A DNA stretch of 64,000 nt from positions 22,469-86,468 of the forward strand of contig NZ_JAGXJW010000035.1 in the NCBI RefSeq assembly GCF_019091135.1, written 5' to 3'. A program made the position numbers and the translations under genes. Source of the DNA: Cohnella sp. GbtcB17 (GTDB taxonomy: Bacteria > Bacillota > Bacilli > Paenibacillales > Paenibacillaceae). The notes below the pieces were generated by a model, which was given only the letters and a program-made list of their open reading frames with translations, ran no database searches and had not been told where the DNA came from. Positions 33,602 through 41,914 of the stretch are shown piece after piece (positions within the stretch are counted from its first letter, which is position 1; every line of letters starts with the position of its first letter).

Positions 33602-33638
33602 CAGGCCGCCCGCCGGATATGCTCCGGTGAACGGCCTG
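33602..33638 (-). promoter_or_regulatory. terminator-like leader hairpin of paralog A
   Basis: CAGGCCG (33602-33608) pairs with CGGCCTG (33632-33638); an inner CCGGA/TCCGG hairpin sits inside. On the transcript it is followed by a U-rich run (33601-33592) and then the AGAAGGAG ribosome site. Same plan as 49527-49557 and 61487-61528. Probably an attenuator. Confidence 0.72.
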
Positions 33639-33672
33639 TGCTTCAGGACCTTGCAATTATGTCATTGCTTAT

Positions 33673-33701
33673 AACATACCTTTTGCGCTGAAAAGATGCA
33701 A
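33673..33701 (-). promoter_or_regulatory. sigma-A-type promoter of paralog A
   Basis: Minus strand: TTGCAT (33701-33696), 17-base spacer, TATGTT (33678-33673), about 100 bp before the start codon and just before the leader hairpin. Confidence 0.55.
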
Positions 33702-33718
33702 GCGTATTATTCCATATC

Positions 33719-34906
33719 CTATGCGCGCAGCTTGGCCAGCGCCGCCTCGAAGTCCGCCGGCAGTGGAGCTCTGACCGACAGCCGCTCGCCCGTCCACGGA
33801 TGCGGCCAGATGAGACGTTCGCCGTGCAGCGCCTGCCGGGAGATCACCGTGCGTTTGCCGCCGTAAAGGCCGTCGCCGGCAAGCGGATGTCCGATCGCGG
33901 CGAGATGCACGCGGATCTGATGGGAGCGCCCCGGGTCGAGACGCAGGCGGACAAGCGTGTAGCCTTGAAATCGCTCGACGACCTCGTAGTGCGTGACGGC
34001 CGGATCGCCGGTCTCGCTCACACGGCGACGCGTAGAATGGTGACGGTCCTGTCCGATCGGCAGGTTGATCGTGCCCCGCTCCTGCGCCAGTTCTCCTTCA
34101 GCCAGCGCGAGATAAATGCGCTCGATCTCTTTTTCCCGCATCGCCTTGTCGTATTGATAGTGGGCAAATTCGTTTTTGGCGTACAGTACGGGCCCCGTCG
34201 TCTCTTTGTCGATCCGGTGGATATGCCTGATCCGCACGTCCTGCCCTGTCATCTCGTAGTATGCGGCGACGCCGTGCGCCAGCGTGCCCCGTTGGCCTCG
34301 TTCGCTCGGATGAACTTCGTAGCCGGACGGCTTGTTCACGACAAGCGTGAAGTCGTCCTCGTACAGGACGTTCAGCTCCATCCAATCCGGCGGAAAATCG
34401 CGTGTCTCGCGCGGAAACAGCGCAAGCCGGAGCGAAGCCCCCTGCTGCACAATGCCTTTGGTCTGCGCAAGCTTCGAAACGAGCTTCGGCGCGAGCGGCG
34501 TATGCTTCATAATTTGCGGCAGCGGCGCCGCAGCCAACTCGCCCGGCAGGCGAAGCTCCATCCATTCCGCCTTGCGTCTCCCCAGCTTGAGCAAGGAATC
34601 GCTCATGCCGGCCAGCGCGGACGGATTTCCTTTCGGACGGCTTCTAGCTTCTCCGCCACTTCCGCGTCCGGTGCCGGCGTAGCCTCGGGAAGCCTCCTGT
34701 CTCGACTGCCCCCGCCCGCCGTCTCGGGCGCTGCGATCCGCCCTCGGACGGTCGGTTCCGTTTCTGCCCGCTCCCGAACCGCCCCGGCCCCGCTGCCGAT
34801 TCGCGTCGTCGCCGAAGCGCGAGCCCTGCGCCGCTCCCCGGCTTCCCTGCTGCTGTCCCTTATGCTGCTTCGGCTTGCCCTGCCGATTGCGTCCGCCCCC
34901 GCTCAT
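33719..34906 (-). CDS. RluA-family pseudouridine synthase with long basic N-terminal extension
   Basis: About 395 residues. The first 120 are a disordered Gly/Arg/Gln/Ser-rich tail (RNRQGKPKQHKGQQQGSRG and further) likely to bind RNA. The catalytic domain follows with the RluA motif HRIDKETTG (catalytic Asp), NKPSGYEVHPS, and the closing GRSHQIRVHLAAIGHPLAGDGLYGG. It converts uridine to pseudouridine in rRNA or tRNA; the site is unknown. The ATG at 34906 has GGAG ten bases upstream, and a strong sigma-A promoter lies 40 bp before it; the longer frame to 34996 would run through that promoter. Confidence 0.9.
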   Translation of the reverse strand: MSGGGRNRQGKPKQHKGQQQGSRGAAQGSRFGDDANRQRGRGGSGAGRNGTDRPRADRSARDGGRGQSRQEASRGYAGTGRGSGGEARSRPKGNPSALAGMSDSLLKLGRRKAEWMELRLPGELAAAPLPQIMKHTPLAPKLVSKLAQTKGIVQQGASLRLALFPRETRDFPPDWMELNVLYEDDFTLVVNKPSGYEVHPSERGQRGTLAHGVAAYYEMTGQDVRIRHIHRIDKETTGPVLYAKNEFAHYQYDKAMREKEIERIYLALAEGELAQERGTINLPIGQDRHHSTRRRVSETGDPAVTHYEVVERFQGYTLVRLRLDPGRSHQIRVHLAAIGHPLAGDGLYGGKRTVISRQALHGERLIWPHPWTGERLSVRAPLPADFEAALAKLRA

Positions 34907-34945
34907 GCGCTTCAACTCCGTACTCTCATAGGTTCTTCTTCGCAC

Positions 34946-34974
34946 AATATAAGTGAACGGCTTATGGATGTCAA
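34946..34974 (-). promoter_or_regulatory. strong sigma-A promoter of the pseudouridine synthase gene
   Basis: Minus strand: TTGACA (34974-34969), 17-base spacer, TATATT (34951-34946). Consensus -35, good -10, 40 bp before the start codon. Confidence 0.8.
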
Positions 34975-35202
34975 TTTCGTCGCCGTTCGCCACCATCCGC
35001 GTCCGTTCGTCGATTGCGATCGAACGCCGCAGGAGAGTCTTTTTGTCGGTTCCGGTCGGATCGGATTACAATTTGATTACAGACCCCGGTTTCGATGCTT
35101 CTGGACAAATAGCGTCAATTTACACCCGTATTCATGCCGGGACCTTCGTGTTATTTTGAGATCGGGGACATGCCCCGAACATCGCCAAGGAGGCAGAGCG
35201 CT

Positions 35203-35529
35203 ATGAGCACGAACGACGAGCAGCTGGACCAAGAGGTATTGGAAGCGCATACGGAAGAGCTTGGCGAGGAGGCTTCCGCGGAGGATACCGAGGCCGTCGC
35301 GTCCGCTGACGATTCGGAAGAAGCCGAAGTCGAAGCGGCGCCCGCCGTCGAAGACGCCGTACTGACGGACGACTGGGCCGTCCAGGCAGATGCGCCTGCC
35401 GCATCGATCGAAATTGAAGAGGCGACCGAATCGGACGCGGAAGACGCGGCCGAAGCCGTGGCGGAGGACGATGCCGAAGCGGTAGCGGAAGACGAAACAG
35501 CCGAGGAAGAAGACGCGTTGGCGGATTAA
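35203..35529 (+). CDS. very acidic Glu/Asp/Ala-rich protein, hypothetical
   Basis: A 108-residue protein made mostly of Glu, Asp, Ala and Val (ATESDAEDAAEAVAEDDAEA and similar), probably disordered, with a single Trp and no Cys, Lys, Arg or membrane segment of note. The ATG at 35203 lies eight bases after AAGGAGG. It is monocistronic with a nested terminator right after the stop. I recognise no family; it may be a DNA mimic, a protein buffer or a spore or stress component. None of these is shown by the sequence. Confidence 0.6.
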   Translation: MSTNDEQLDQEVLEAHTEELGEEASAEDTEAVASADDSEEAEVEAAPAVEDAVLTDDWAVQADAPAASIEIEEATESDAEDAAEAVAEDDAEAVAEDETAEEEDALAD

Positions 35530-35541
35530 AAATGAACCGAC

Positions 35542-35574
35542 TGCAGCGGGACCATCGCCGATGGCCCCGCTGCA
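35542..35574 (+). terminator. intrinsic terminator after the acidic protein gene
   Basis: TGCAGCGGG pairs with CCCGCTGCA around a small inner CAT/ATG stem, followed by TTTTTA. Well placed 12 bp after the stop. Confidence 0.88.
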
Positions 35575-35593
35575 TTTTTAACGCACAAAAGCG

Positions 35594-36262
35594 CTAGCGG
35601 CCGCGAACGGACGAGAGCAATGCCCATCTGCGTTCCCGCCGCTTCATATAGCGCGGCAGCGTCCGATAGACGCCGACGCAGTCCCGGTAAGCCTGCTTCG
35701 CGGCCGCGCGGTCGCCAAGCCTGTCATAGATTTTCCCCAGCAAATAGTAGGCTTCGCACGAAGAAGCATGGACGTCCTGGAACGCCCGCAAATAAGCGGC
35801 AGCCTTCTCGTCGTCTTTGCCGGCCCAGGCATCGCCGAGCAGCAAGTAAGGCAGTCCGAACTTGACGCGCGGATTAATGTCCAACGCCTCGCGCATATGC
35901 TTTTCCCCGGTCTCCAGCTGTCCTAGCGCAAGCTCGCACTGCCCAAGGTCGCTCCAATATTCGGCGGATTGCGTCATCCGGTCCTCCATGCCCGCCAACA
36001 GGCTTCGCGCTTCCTCGAACTTGCGCAGCCCGATCAGCTCGTGCGCAAGCTCCGACTTGGCAGGCGTGTCATGCGGGTTAAGCAGCAGCTGACGCTTGAG
36101 CTTGCTTACGCGGCTGCGCCGCTTGAACGGCTTGAGCAAGCTCGGGGTAATGCCCACAAACCGCCGGTCGAGCACATAAATAATGACAAGCAGTACAATC
36201 AGCGCCAAAAAAGGATTACCGAGCAGCCATGAGAGCAAAACAAAAATAAAAAAGATTTTCAT
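35594..36262 (-). CDS. membrane-anchored tetratricopeptide-repeat protein
   Basis: A 222-residue protein. Two hydrophobic stretches within residues 1-32 (FFIFVLLSWLLGNPFLALIVLLVIIYVL) anchor it. The rest is a helical TPR region in the cytoplasm or outside (ELAHELIGLRKFEEARSLL, YWSDLGQCELALGQLETGEKHMREALDINP, AYYLLGKIYDRLGDRAAAKQAY, three to four repeats), with a basic C-terminus. TPR proteins mediate binding; the partner is unknown. It is separate from its neighbours, and no enzymatic motif is visible. Similar two-helix TPR proteins are common in Paenibacillus relatives. Confidence 0.82.
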   Translation of the reverse strand: MKIFFIFVLLSWLLGNPFLALIVLLVIIYVLDRRFVGITPSLLKPFKRRSRVSKLKRQLLLNPHDTPAKSELAHELIGLRKFEEARSLLAGMEDRMTQSAEYWSDLGQCELALGQLETGEKHMREALDINPRVKFGLPYLLLGDAWAGKDDEKAAAYLRAFQDVHASSCEAYYLLGKIYDRLGDRAAAKQAYRDCVGVYRTLPRYMKRRERRWALLSSVRGR

Positions 36263-36355
36263 CGAGCAACCTCCCGATCGCCTTCACGTGACACAATAAG
36301 CCGGCGCATGCGCGCCTGATCCGATCATACCACATACTAGGAAAATAAAGGGAGT

Positions 36356-38878
36356 CTACGTTCGCGGACGAACCCGGCTGGTCGCTTGCGCCTGCATCGG
36401 ATCGTCGGGCCAGTAATGCTTGGGGTAGCGCCCTTTCAAATCTTTGCGAACCTCGAAATAAGTATCCCGCCAGAAGCTCGCCAAATCACGCGTAACCTGA
36501 ACCGGACGCTGGGCCGGCGACAGCAGGTGGAGCGTAAGCGATACCCTTCCACCCGCGATGCGCGGAGAGGCGGGCCAGCCGAACAGCTCCTGCAGCCTCG
36601 CGTGCAGCGCAGGCGCGGCGGGATCGCTGTAATCGACAGGCAAGCGGGAGCCGCTCGGTACGGCGACATGCGTCGGCGCTTCGTCGTCCAGCCTTCGGCG
36701 CTGCTCCCAGGAGAGCAGCGCCGACAGTGCCTCCGTCAGGTTCAAGCGCTGCAGGTCTCCTCGCGTCCGCATGCCGTGGACGAAGGGTCCGAGCCAGTCC
36801 TCCAGCCCTTCCAGCAGCGCGGATTCGGACAGGTCCGGCCAGCCTTCGGGGTCGTGCAGCCCTACGAATCTAGCACGTTCCAGCCATTGGCGTGACGCCT
36901 TGGACCAGGGCAACAGGTCGAGCCCTTCGAGCCGAATCCCGCCAAGCAGCGCCTCGGTCACGGCGGCCGGATCCGGGTCGGGGAGCGGCCCTTCGCGCAG
37001 CGTCAACGCGCCGAGATAGATCGTACGCCGCGCCCTGACGGCGCCAGCCCCCGCATCCCAGGCGATCGTCCGGCGCTCGGCGATGCGATCGCCGAAATGC
37101 CGCTCGAGATCGTCGGCCCGCAGCGGCGCAGCCAGCCGGATCCGCCCTTCGGTTCCCTGATCGTCGAGCTCCGCCGCAACGATCCAGGGCTCGCCGGCGA
37201 GCGGCTGTCCTTCGGGTACATAAGCGCCCCTGCCGCCCGAGAGCGTGAACCGACCGCCCCCGCGCAGCTTGCCGATCCGGTCCGGGTATGCGAACGCCAG
37301 CAGCAGACCGCAGTCGTACGCCGCCTGCTGCGCAGAACGAATCTTGCTCGCCGCGGCTGAACCAAAGCCCGAGGCATCGCCGCCTGCCGCCTTCAGCTGC
37401 GCTTCGAACTGGCGCGCCTCCGCCAGCAGGCGCTCCCTTCGGCCCGCATCGATGCGTCCGTCTCTCGCAGCCAGCGCGGCAAGTCTGAGCGACAGGTCCG
37501 CGTCGCCGACCTGCATCGGATCCCGATCGCCGAGCAGTGCGGCGATCCGGCAGGCATCGGCCGCGAGGCCGAGCGGCTGCGCGCGCAGCATCATATGCGC
37601 GAGCCGCGGATGCGCACCGAAGCGCGCCATGGCCGCGCCGTGCGGCGTCGGCGCGCCGTCCGCGCCGATGGCGCCCAGCGCGGACAGCAGATCCCGCGCC
37701 TGCGTGTAGGCCGCGGCCGGCGGCGCGTCCAGCCAATCCAGCTCCGCGGGATCGGACACGCCCCATACGGCCAGCTCAAGCGCAAGAGGCGCGAGGTCGG
37801 CCTCGCGGATCTCCGCCGTTCCGGCCGGCACGAGCTGCCGGTGCTCTTCCTCCGTCCACAGCCGGTAGCAGATTCCCGGCGCGACCCGGCCCGCGCGTCC
37901 GCGGCGCTGATCGGCGGACGACACGGGAATGCGTACCGTCTCAAGCCGCGACATGCCGGTTCGCGGCGAAAAGCGGGGCGCCCGCATCAGCCCTCCGTCG
38001 ACGACGATGCGAACGCCCTCGACCGTCAGGCTCGACTCCGCCACGGGCGTCGCGAGCACGACCTTTCGGCGGCCGTTCGCGGCCGGCGCCAGCGCGCGGT
38101 CCTGCTCCCCCGGCGGCATGCTGCCGTGAAGCGCCACGATCTCTACGTCTTGCACGCCCGCTCCGCTAAGTCGTGTCTGGAGAGCCGCCGCCGTGCGCCG
38201 AATTTCCGCATAGCCCGGCAAAAAGACGAGTGCGTCGCCCTCGTGCCGCGCCAGCGCATACGCCGTCGTCTCCGCGGCCTGCCGCTCGATCGGCGCATCG
38301 GACCGACGATCGAGATAAACCGTCTCGACCGGATACATAATGCCCGCGCTCTCGATCACTGGCGCTCCGCCGAGCAGGCCGGCGACCGGTCCCGGCTCGA
38401 GCGTCGCGGACATGTCGAGCAGGCGCAGATCGTCGCGGAACAGGCTTTTCGCCTGCAGGCAGAGCGCAAGCCCGAGATCGCCGTTCAAATTCCGCTCGTG
38501 AAACTCGTCGAATATAACGAGCCCCACATCCGCCAGCGAAGGGTCCTGCTGCAGCATCCGCGTAAGCACGCCCTCGGTCACGACCTCGACGACCGTTTTC
38601 GGACCGGCCTTCGTATCCATCCGGACGCGGTAGCCTACGCGCTCCCCCGCCCGCTCGCCGAGTCCCGCCGCCATGTATTCGGCCGCGCTGCGCGCGGCGA
38701 TGCGCCGGGGCTCCAGCATGACGATCTTGCGCCCCCCGAGCCACGGCTCTTCCATCAAGGCGATCGGCACCCGGGTCGTCTTGCCCGCGCCGGGCGCGGC
38801 GACCAGTACGGCGCCTCCCCGGTCCCGCAGCGCCGCCTTAATGTCAGGGATCGTCCGATCCACCGGCATCGCCGACAT
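36356..38878 (-). CDS. hrpB: ATP-dependent helicase HrpB
   Basis: An 840-residue DEAH-box helicase of the HrpB family, at the usual length. Walker A is GAPGAGKTTRVP-like (VAAPGAGKTTRVP, about residue 26), motif II is DEFHERN, motif III is SATL, and motif VI is QRRGRAGR. The ratchet and HrpB C-terminal domains follow. HrpB proteins unwind RNA or DNA in vitro, but the cellular role is not settled in Gram-positives. The ATG at 38878 could be replaced by MPVDRT at 38869. It stands alone on the minus strand, diverging from the lipoprotein gene. Confidence 0.95.
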   Translation of the reverse strand: MSAMPVDRTIPDIKAALRDRGGAVLVAAPGAGKTTRVPIALMEEPWLGGRKIVMLEPRRIAARSAAEYMAAGLGERAGERVGYRVRMDTKAGPKTVVEVVTEGVLTRMLQQDPSLADVGLVIFDEFHERNLNGDLGLALCLQAKSLFRDDLRLLDMSATLEPGPVAGLLGGAPVIESAGIMYPVETVYLDRRSDAPIERQAAETTAYALARHEGDALVFLPGYAEIRRTAAALQTRLSGAGVQDVEIVALHGSMPPGEQDRALAPAANGRRKVVLATPVAESSLTVEGVRIVVDGGLMRAPRFSPRTGMSRLETVRIPVSSADQRRGRAGRVAPGICYRLWTEEEHRQLVPAGTAEIREADLAPLALELAVWGVSDPAELDWLDAPPAAAYTQARDLLSALGAIGADGAPTPHGAAMARFGAHPRLAHMMLRAQPLGLAADACRIAALLGDRDPMQVGDADLSLRLAALAARDGRIDAGRRERLLAEARQFEAQLKAAGGDASGFGSAAASKIRSAQQAAYDCGLLLAFAYPDRIGKLRGGGRFTLSGGRGAYVPEGQPLAGEPWIVAAELDDQGTEGRIRLAAPLRADDLERHFGDRIAERRTIAWDAGAGAVRARRTIYLGALTLREGPLPDPDPAAVTEALLGGIRLEGLDLLPWSKASRQWLERARFVGLHDPEGWPDLSESALLEGLEDWLGPFVHGMRTRGDLQRLNLTEALSALLSWEQRRRLDDEAPTHVAVPSGSRLPVDYSDPAAPALHARLQELFGWPASPRIAGGRVSLTLHLLSPAQRPVQVTRDLASFWRDTYFEVRKDLKGRYPKHYWPDDPMQAQATSRVRPRT

Positions 38879-39069
38879 GCGAACGCCTCCTTCTCCTCAT
38901 CTGTGTAACCAACAGTATAGCACGTCCGTCCGCCGCAGCAGGAGCCGACTTCGACGACGGGATATGCGCCGCGAACAACTCTCCAATTTTCCTCTTTCTT
39001 CCACAGGCGCAACTTCCCTTGTCCGTTATCCGTCTAAAAGGTATCACGTTCCGAAAGGGGAGATCCGAT

Positions 39070-39627
39070 ATGAGACTCCGAATCACGACCGCCGCACTGC
39101 TTCTATCCGTGTCGTTAGCCGCCGCCGGCTGTACGAATCACGATAAAAATGCCGAATCGACAGCCTCCGCTTCACCGTCGCCCAGCGCCACACAGACGGC
39201 CTCGGAATCCGCTACCGCGTCGGCGTCCGGCTCGCCGCAGGCGACCGATGCCGCTCCTTCGGCATCCGGCACCGCTCCCGCGTCCAGTCCTGCCGCCACC
39301 GCAGCAGACGCAGACGCCCCCGGCTTTCTGATCAGCCTGCCGTCGGGCAGCGACTATAAGCCGTTTATGCAGATCAGCGAACAGAACGCCGAGAAGGTCG
39401 AGGCGGTGCTAAGCGGCGCGGACTGGCAAAAGAAGGAGAGCGTCGCCATGTCGGCTTCGCCTTCGTACAAGCTGTCGGCGCTGGCCGGCGACAAGGAGAC
39501 GGAGGTCTATTACGTCTGGACGACCGATGCCGACGCTTACGAGCTCGTGAAGGAAAATGGGAGCGAGTACGCCAAGCTGTCCAAAAAAGACAGCGCCTCC
39601 CTCGCGAAGCTGCTGCCGACCGCCTGA
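39070..39627 (+). CDS. lipoprotein with Ser/Ala/Thr/Pro-rich linker
   Basis: About 185 residues. The signal peptide MRLRITTAALLLSVSLAAAGC ends in a lipobox (AAGC), so Cys21 should be lipidated and the protein held on the outer face of the membrane. Residues about 28-85 are a Ser/Ala/Thr/Pro spacer. A small folded domain follows (residues 90-185, FLISLPSGSDYKPFMQISEQNAEKVEAVL). I do not recognise that domain. The ATG at 39070 lies after GAAAGGGGAG. Monocistronic, with a terminator 22 bp after the stop. Confidence 0.8.
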   Translation: MRLRITTAALLLSVSLAAAGCTNHDKNAESTASASPSPSATQTASESATASASGSPQATDAAPSASGTAPASSPAATAADADAPGFLISLPSGSDYKPFMQISEQNAEKVEAVLSGADWQKKESVAMSASPSYKLSALAGDKETEVYYVWTTDADAYELVKENGSEYAKLSKKDSASLAKLLPTA

Positions 39628-39648
39628 GCCGTCGCGCGTCTCCGCTGC

Positions 39649-39687
39649 GGACCGATTCGCCCGGAAGGGCCGGATCGGTCCGTTTTT
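39649..39687 (+). terminator. intrinsic terminator after the lipoprotein gene
   Basis: GGACCGAT (39649-39656) pairs with ATCGGTCC (39674-39681) with inner CC/GG contacts, then a five-T run. Confidence 0.88.
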
Positions 39688-39746
39688 GTTTGGGGATTAC
39701 GCGCCATACGCGGTACAATAGGAGAAATCGGAAGGAGGAAATCGAT

Positions 39747-40700
39747 ATGCGCACGATCGTCAGTCTGTTCGGATTCGATCCAGAGCAGGAACGACGGATT
39801 CAAGCCGCGGCGCCCGGCTGCAACGTCATCTTCGGCAAACCCGCGGAGCTCGACCCCGGATTGCTCGCGGAAGCGGAGGTGCTGTGCGGGTGGTGGAAGG
39901 CTGCGTGGGAAAAGGAAGCCGGCACCCCCGGCAAGCTGAAATGGGTGCAGACAGGCTCGGCAGGCGTCGACAATCTGCCGCTTGGCGAGCTCGAGGCGCG
40001 GGGCATCGTGCTGACGACCGCGAGCGGCGTACATCCGGTGCCGATGACCGAGACGGTATTCGCGATGCTGCTCGCCTTTACACGCAAGCTGCATGATGCC
40101 GTGCGCAACCAGACGGAGCGCAAATGGGCGCGTTCGGAAGGCTACGACGAGCTTCGCGGACGAACGCTCGCCGTCATCGGCGCAGGCGAGATCGGCGCAG
40201 AGGTCGCGCGCATCGCGCAGGCATTCGGCATGCGGACCCTGGGCGTTCGGCGCAGTGGGCAGCCTGCTTCACACGTAGACGTCATGCATACGCCGGAGCG
40301 GCTGGACGACGTGCTGGCCGAGAGCGACGTCGTCGTTAACGTGCTGCCGCATACCGCTGAGACCGTTCGTCTGTTCGATGCGGGACGGTTCACTGCGATG
40401 AAGCCGTCCGCCCTCTTCATCAATATCGGCCGAGGCACGGCGGTCGATACGGACGCCTTGACCGAGGCGCTGCGCAGCGGCGCGATCGCCGGCGCCGGAC
40501 TCGACGTCTTCGATCCGGAGCCGCTGCCCGCGGATCATCCGCTATGGGCGATGGACAATGTCATCATTACGCCCCACATCGGCGGCGCGACCGAGCAGTA
40601 CAAAGCGCGCATGACGGATTTATTTGTCGAAAATCTGCAAGCCTACCTGACAACGGGCACGCCGGCACGGAATATCGTAGATTACGAGAAAAGCTATTGA
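39747..40700 (+). CDS. D-2-hydroxyacid dehydrogenase
   Basis: A 317-residue NAD(P)-dependent dehydrogenase of the D-isomer 2-hydroxyacid family. The Rossmann motif is GRTLAVIGAGEIGAEVARIA (about residue 135). The catalytic Arg is in NIGRGTAVDTDAL, the Glu in DVFDPEPLP, and the His in TPHIGGATEQ. The N-terminal TGSAGVDNLPL is also typical. It reduces a 2-keto acid to the D-hydroxy acid or the reverse; the substrate is not clear. The ATG at 39747 follows GGAAGGAGG. Transcribed alone, upstream of the germination operon with a 100-bp gap. Confidence 0.9.
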   Translation: MRTIVSLFGFDPEQERRIQAAAPGCNVIFGKPAELDPGLLAEAEVLCGWWKAAWEKEAGTPGKLKWVQTGSAGVDNLPLGELEARGIVLTTASGVHPVPMTETVFAMLLAFTRKLHDAVRNQTERKWARSEGYDELRGRTLAVIGAGEIGAEVARIAQAFGMRTLGVRRSGQPASHVDVMHTPERLDDVLAESDVVVNVLPHTAETVRLFDAGRFTAMKPSALFINIGRGTAVDTDALTEALRSGAIAGAGLDVFDPEPLPADHPLWAMDNVIITPHIGGATEQYKARMTDLFVENLQAYLTTGTPARNIVDYEKSY

Positions 40701-40801
40701 ATCGCCGTACAGGAAAGACTGATTAAGTCAGGAAAAGGATGGGAATAGCTAAACCGTGGTTTTCCTAATCCTGCATCTTGTTCGGCGAAGGGTACGGCGC
40801 A

Positions 40802-41914
40802 ATGATAACGAACGGTAAAATCTCGGTTCGGCAATTCACCATTCTGGTCGTCATATTCACGGTGGGAAGCGCGATTCTCTATGTACCCGGACTGCTCGCT
40901 GAAGAAGCGAAGCAGGATGCCTGGCTCGCCGGCATCGTCGGGACGGGATTCGGGCTTCTTTCCGCGTGGCCGATCAAATCGTTGGCCGAGCGATTCCCCG
41001 GCCAGCGCTTGACGGAGTACAGCGTAGTCCTGCTCGGAAAAATAGCGGGTCCCGCAGTGTCGATCGTTTACTTCTTGTATTTTTTCATGCTCTCGGCGAT
41101 GTTGCTCCGTGACGTCGGCGATTTCGTGACCACGCAGATGATGCCCGAAACGCCTATTCAGGCCATCCTCATCGCTTTTATGTTTATCTCGATCTATGCC
41201 GTCCGTCTCGGTATCGAGGTCATCGCGCGAGCGGCAGAATTTTTTTTTCCGATCTTGATCGGATTGGCTTCCATCCTCTTTATTCTGCTCGTCCCCAAAA
41301 TAGACTTCGTGCAGTTGACGCCCGTACTGGAGAGGGGGATCGGCCCTGCGTTCAAAGCCGCCCCGCCGTTCATCGCGATTCCTTTTTTGCAGCTCTCCGT
41401 TTTTCTCATGTTGTTCCCGCTTGTATCGAATGCCAAAAGAGCGGGCCGGGTTTTTATGGGGGGCGTGCTGGCGGCCGGCATGTTCCTGATCCTGTTCACG
41501 ACGGTGTGCCTGCTCGTCTTGGGAGCTTATCTTACGTCCGTCGAGTCTTTTCCCAGCTATGCGCTGGCCAAGCAGGCGAATATCGGCGAATTCATTCAGC
41601 GTACCGAAGCAGTCATGGCCGTCATCTGGTTTTTGTCGATTTTTTTTAAGCTGTCCCTATGCTTTTATGCTTCGGCTCGATTTTACGCCGATACGTTCAA
41701 GCTGTCGGAAATTCGGGCCTCTCTTTTTCCGATGGGACTCATACTTGTCCCCCTGTCCACTGTCATCTATCCGAATGCCGTCTACACGACGCTCATCGTC
41801 AAATCCGCGTTTTTTTACTTTATGCCTACCGGCTTTCTTATACCGGCCCTGCTGTTAGTCGTCGCCCGCATAAGGGGGCTTCGGACCAGGACCGATGACG
41901 GGAGAATCGCATGA
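40802..41914 (+). CDS. gerKB: spore germination receptor B subunit (GerKB/GerAB family permease)
   Basis: About 370 residues with ten hydrophobic helices of the APC-type germination permease family. It starts MITNGKISVRQFTILVVIFTVGSAILYVP, the recognisable GerXB N-terminus. This subunit sits in the inner spore membrane and binds the germinant. The ATG at 40802 lies nine bases after AAGGG. It is the first gene of an operon in the order B-A-C plus a small membrane gene, with ATGA overlap to the A subunit. Expected to be sigma-G-dependent in the forespore; no clear promoter was found. The A/B/C specificity name gerK is by resemblance only. Confidence 0.92.
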   Translation: MITNGKISVRQFTILVVIFTVGSAILYVPGLLAEEAKQDAWLAGIVGTGFGLLSAWPIKSLAERFPGQRLTEYSVVLLGKIAGPAVSIVYFLYFFMLSAMLLRDVGDFVTTQMMPETPIQAILIAFMFISIYAVRLGIEVIARAAEFFFPILIGLASILFILLVPKIDFVQLTPVLERGIGPAFKAAPPFIAIPFLQLSVFLMLFPLVSNAKRAGRVFMGGVLAAGMFLILFTTVCLLVLGAYLTSVESFPSYALAKQANIGEFIQRTEAVMAVIWFLSIFFKLSLCFYASARFYADTFKLSEIRASLFPMGLILVPLSTVIYPNAVYTTLIVKSAFFYFMPTGFLIPALLLVVARIRGLRTRTDDGRIA

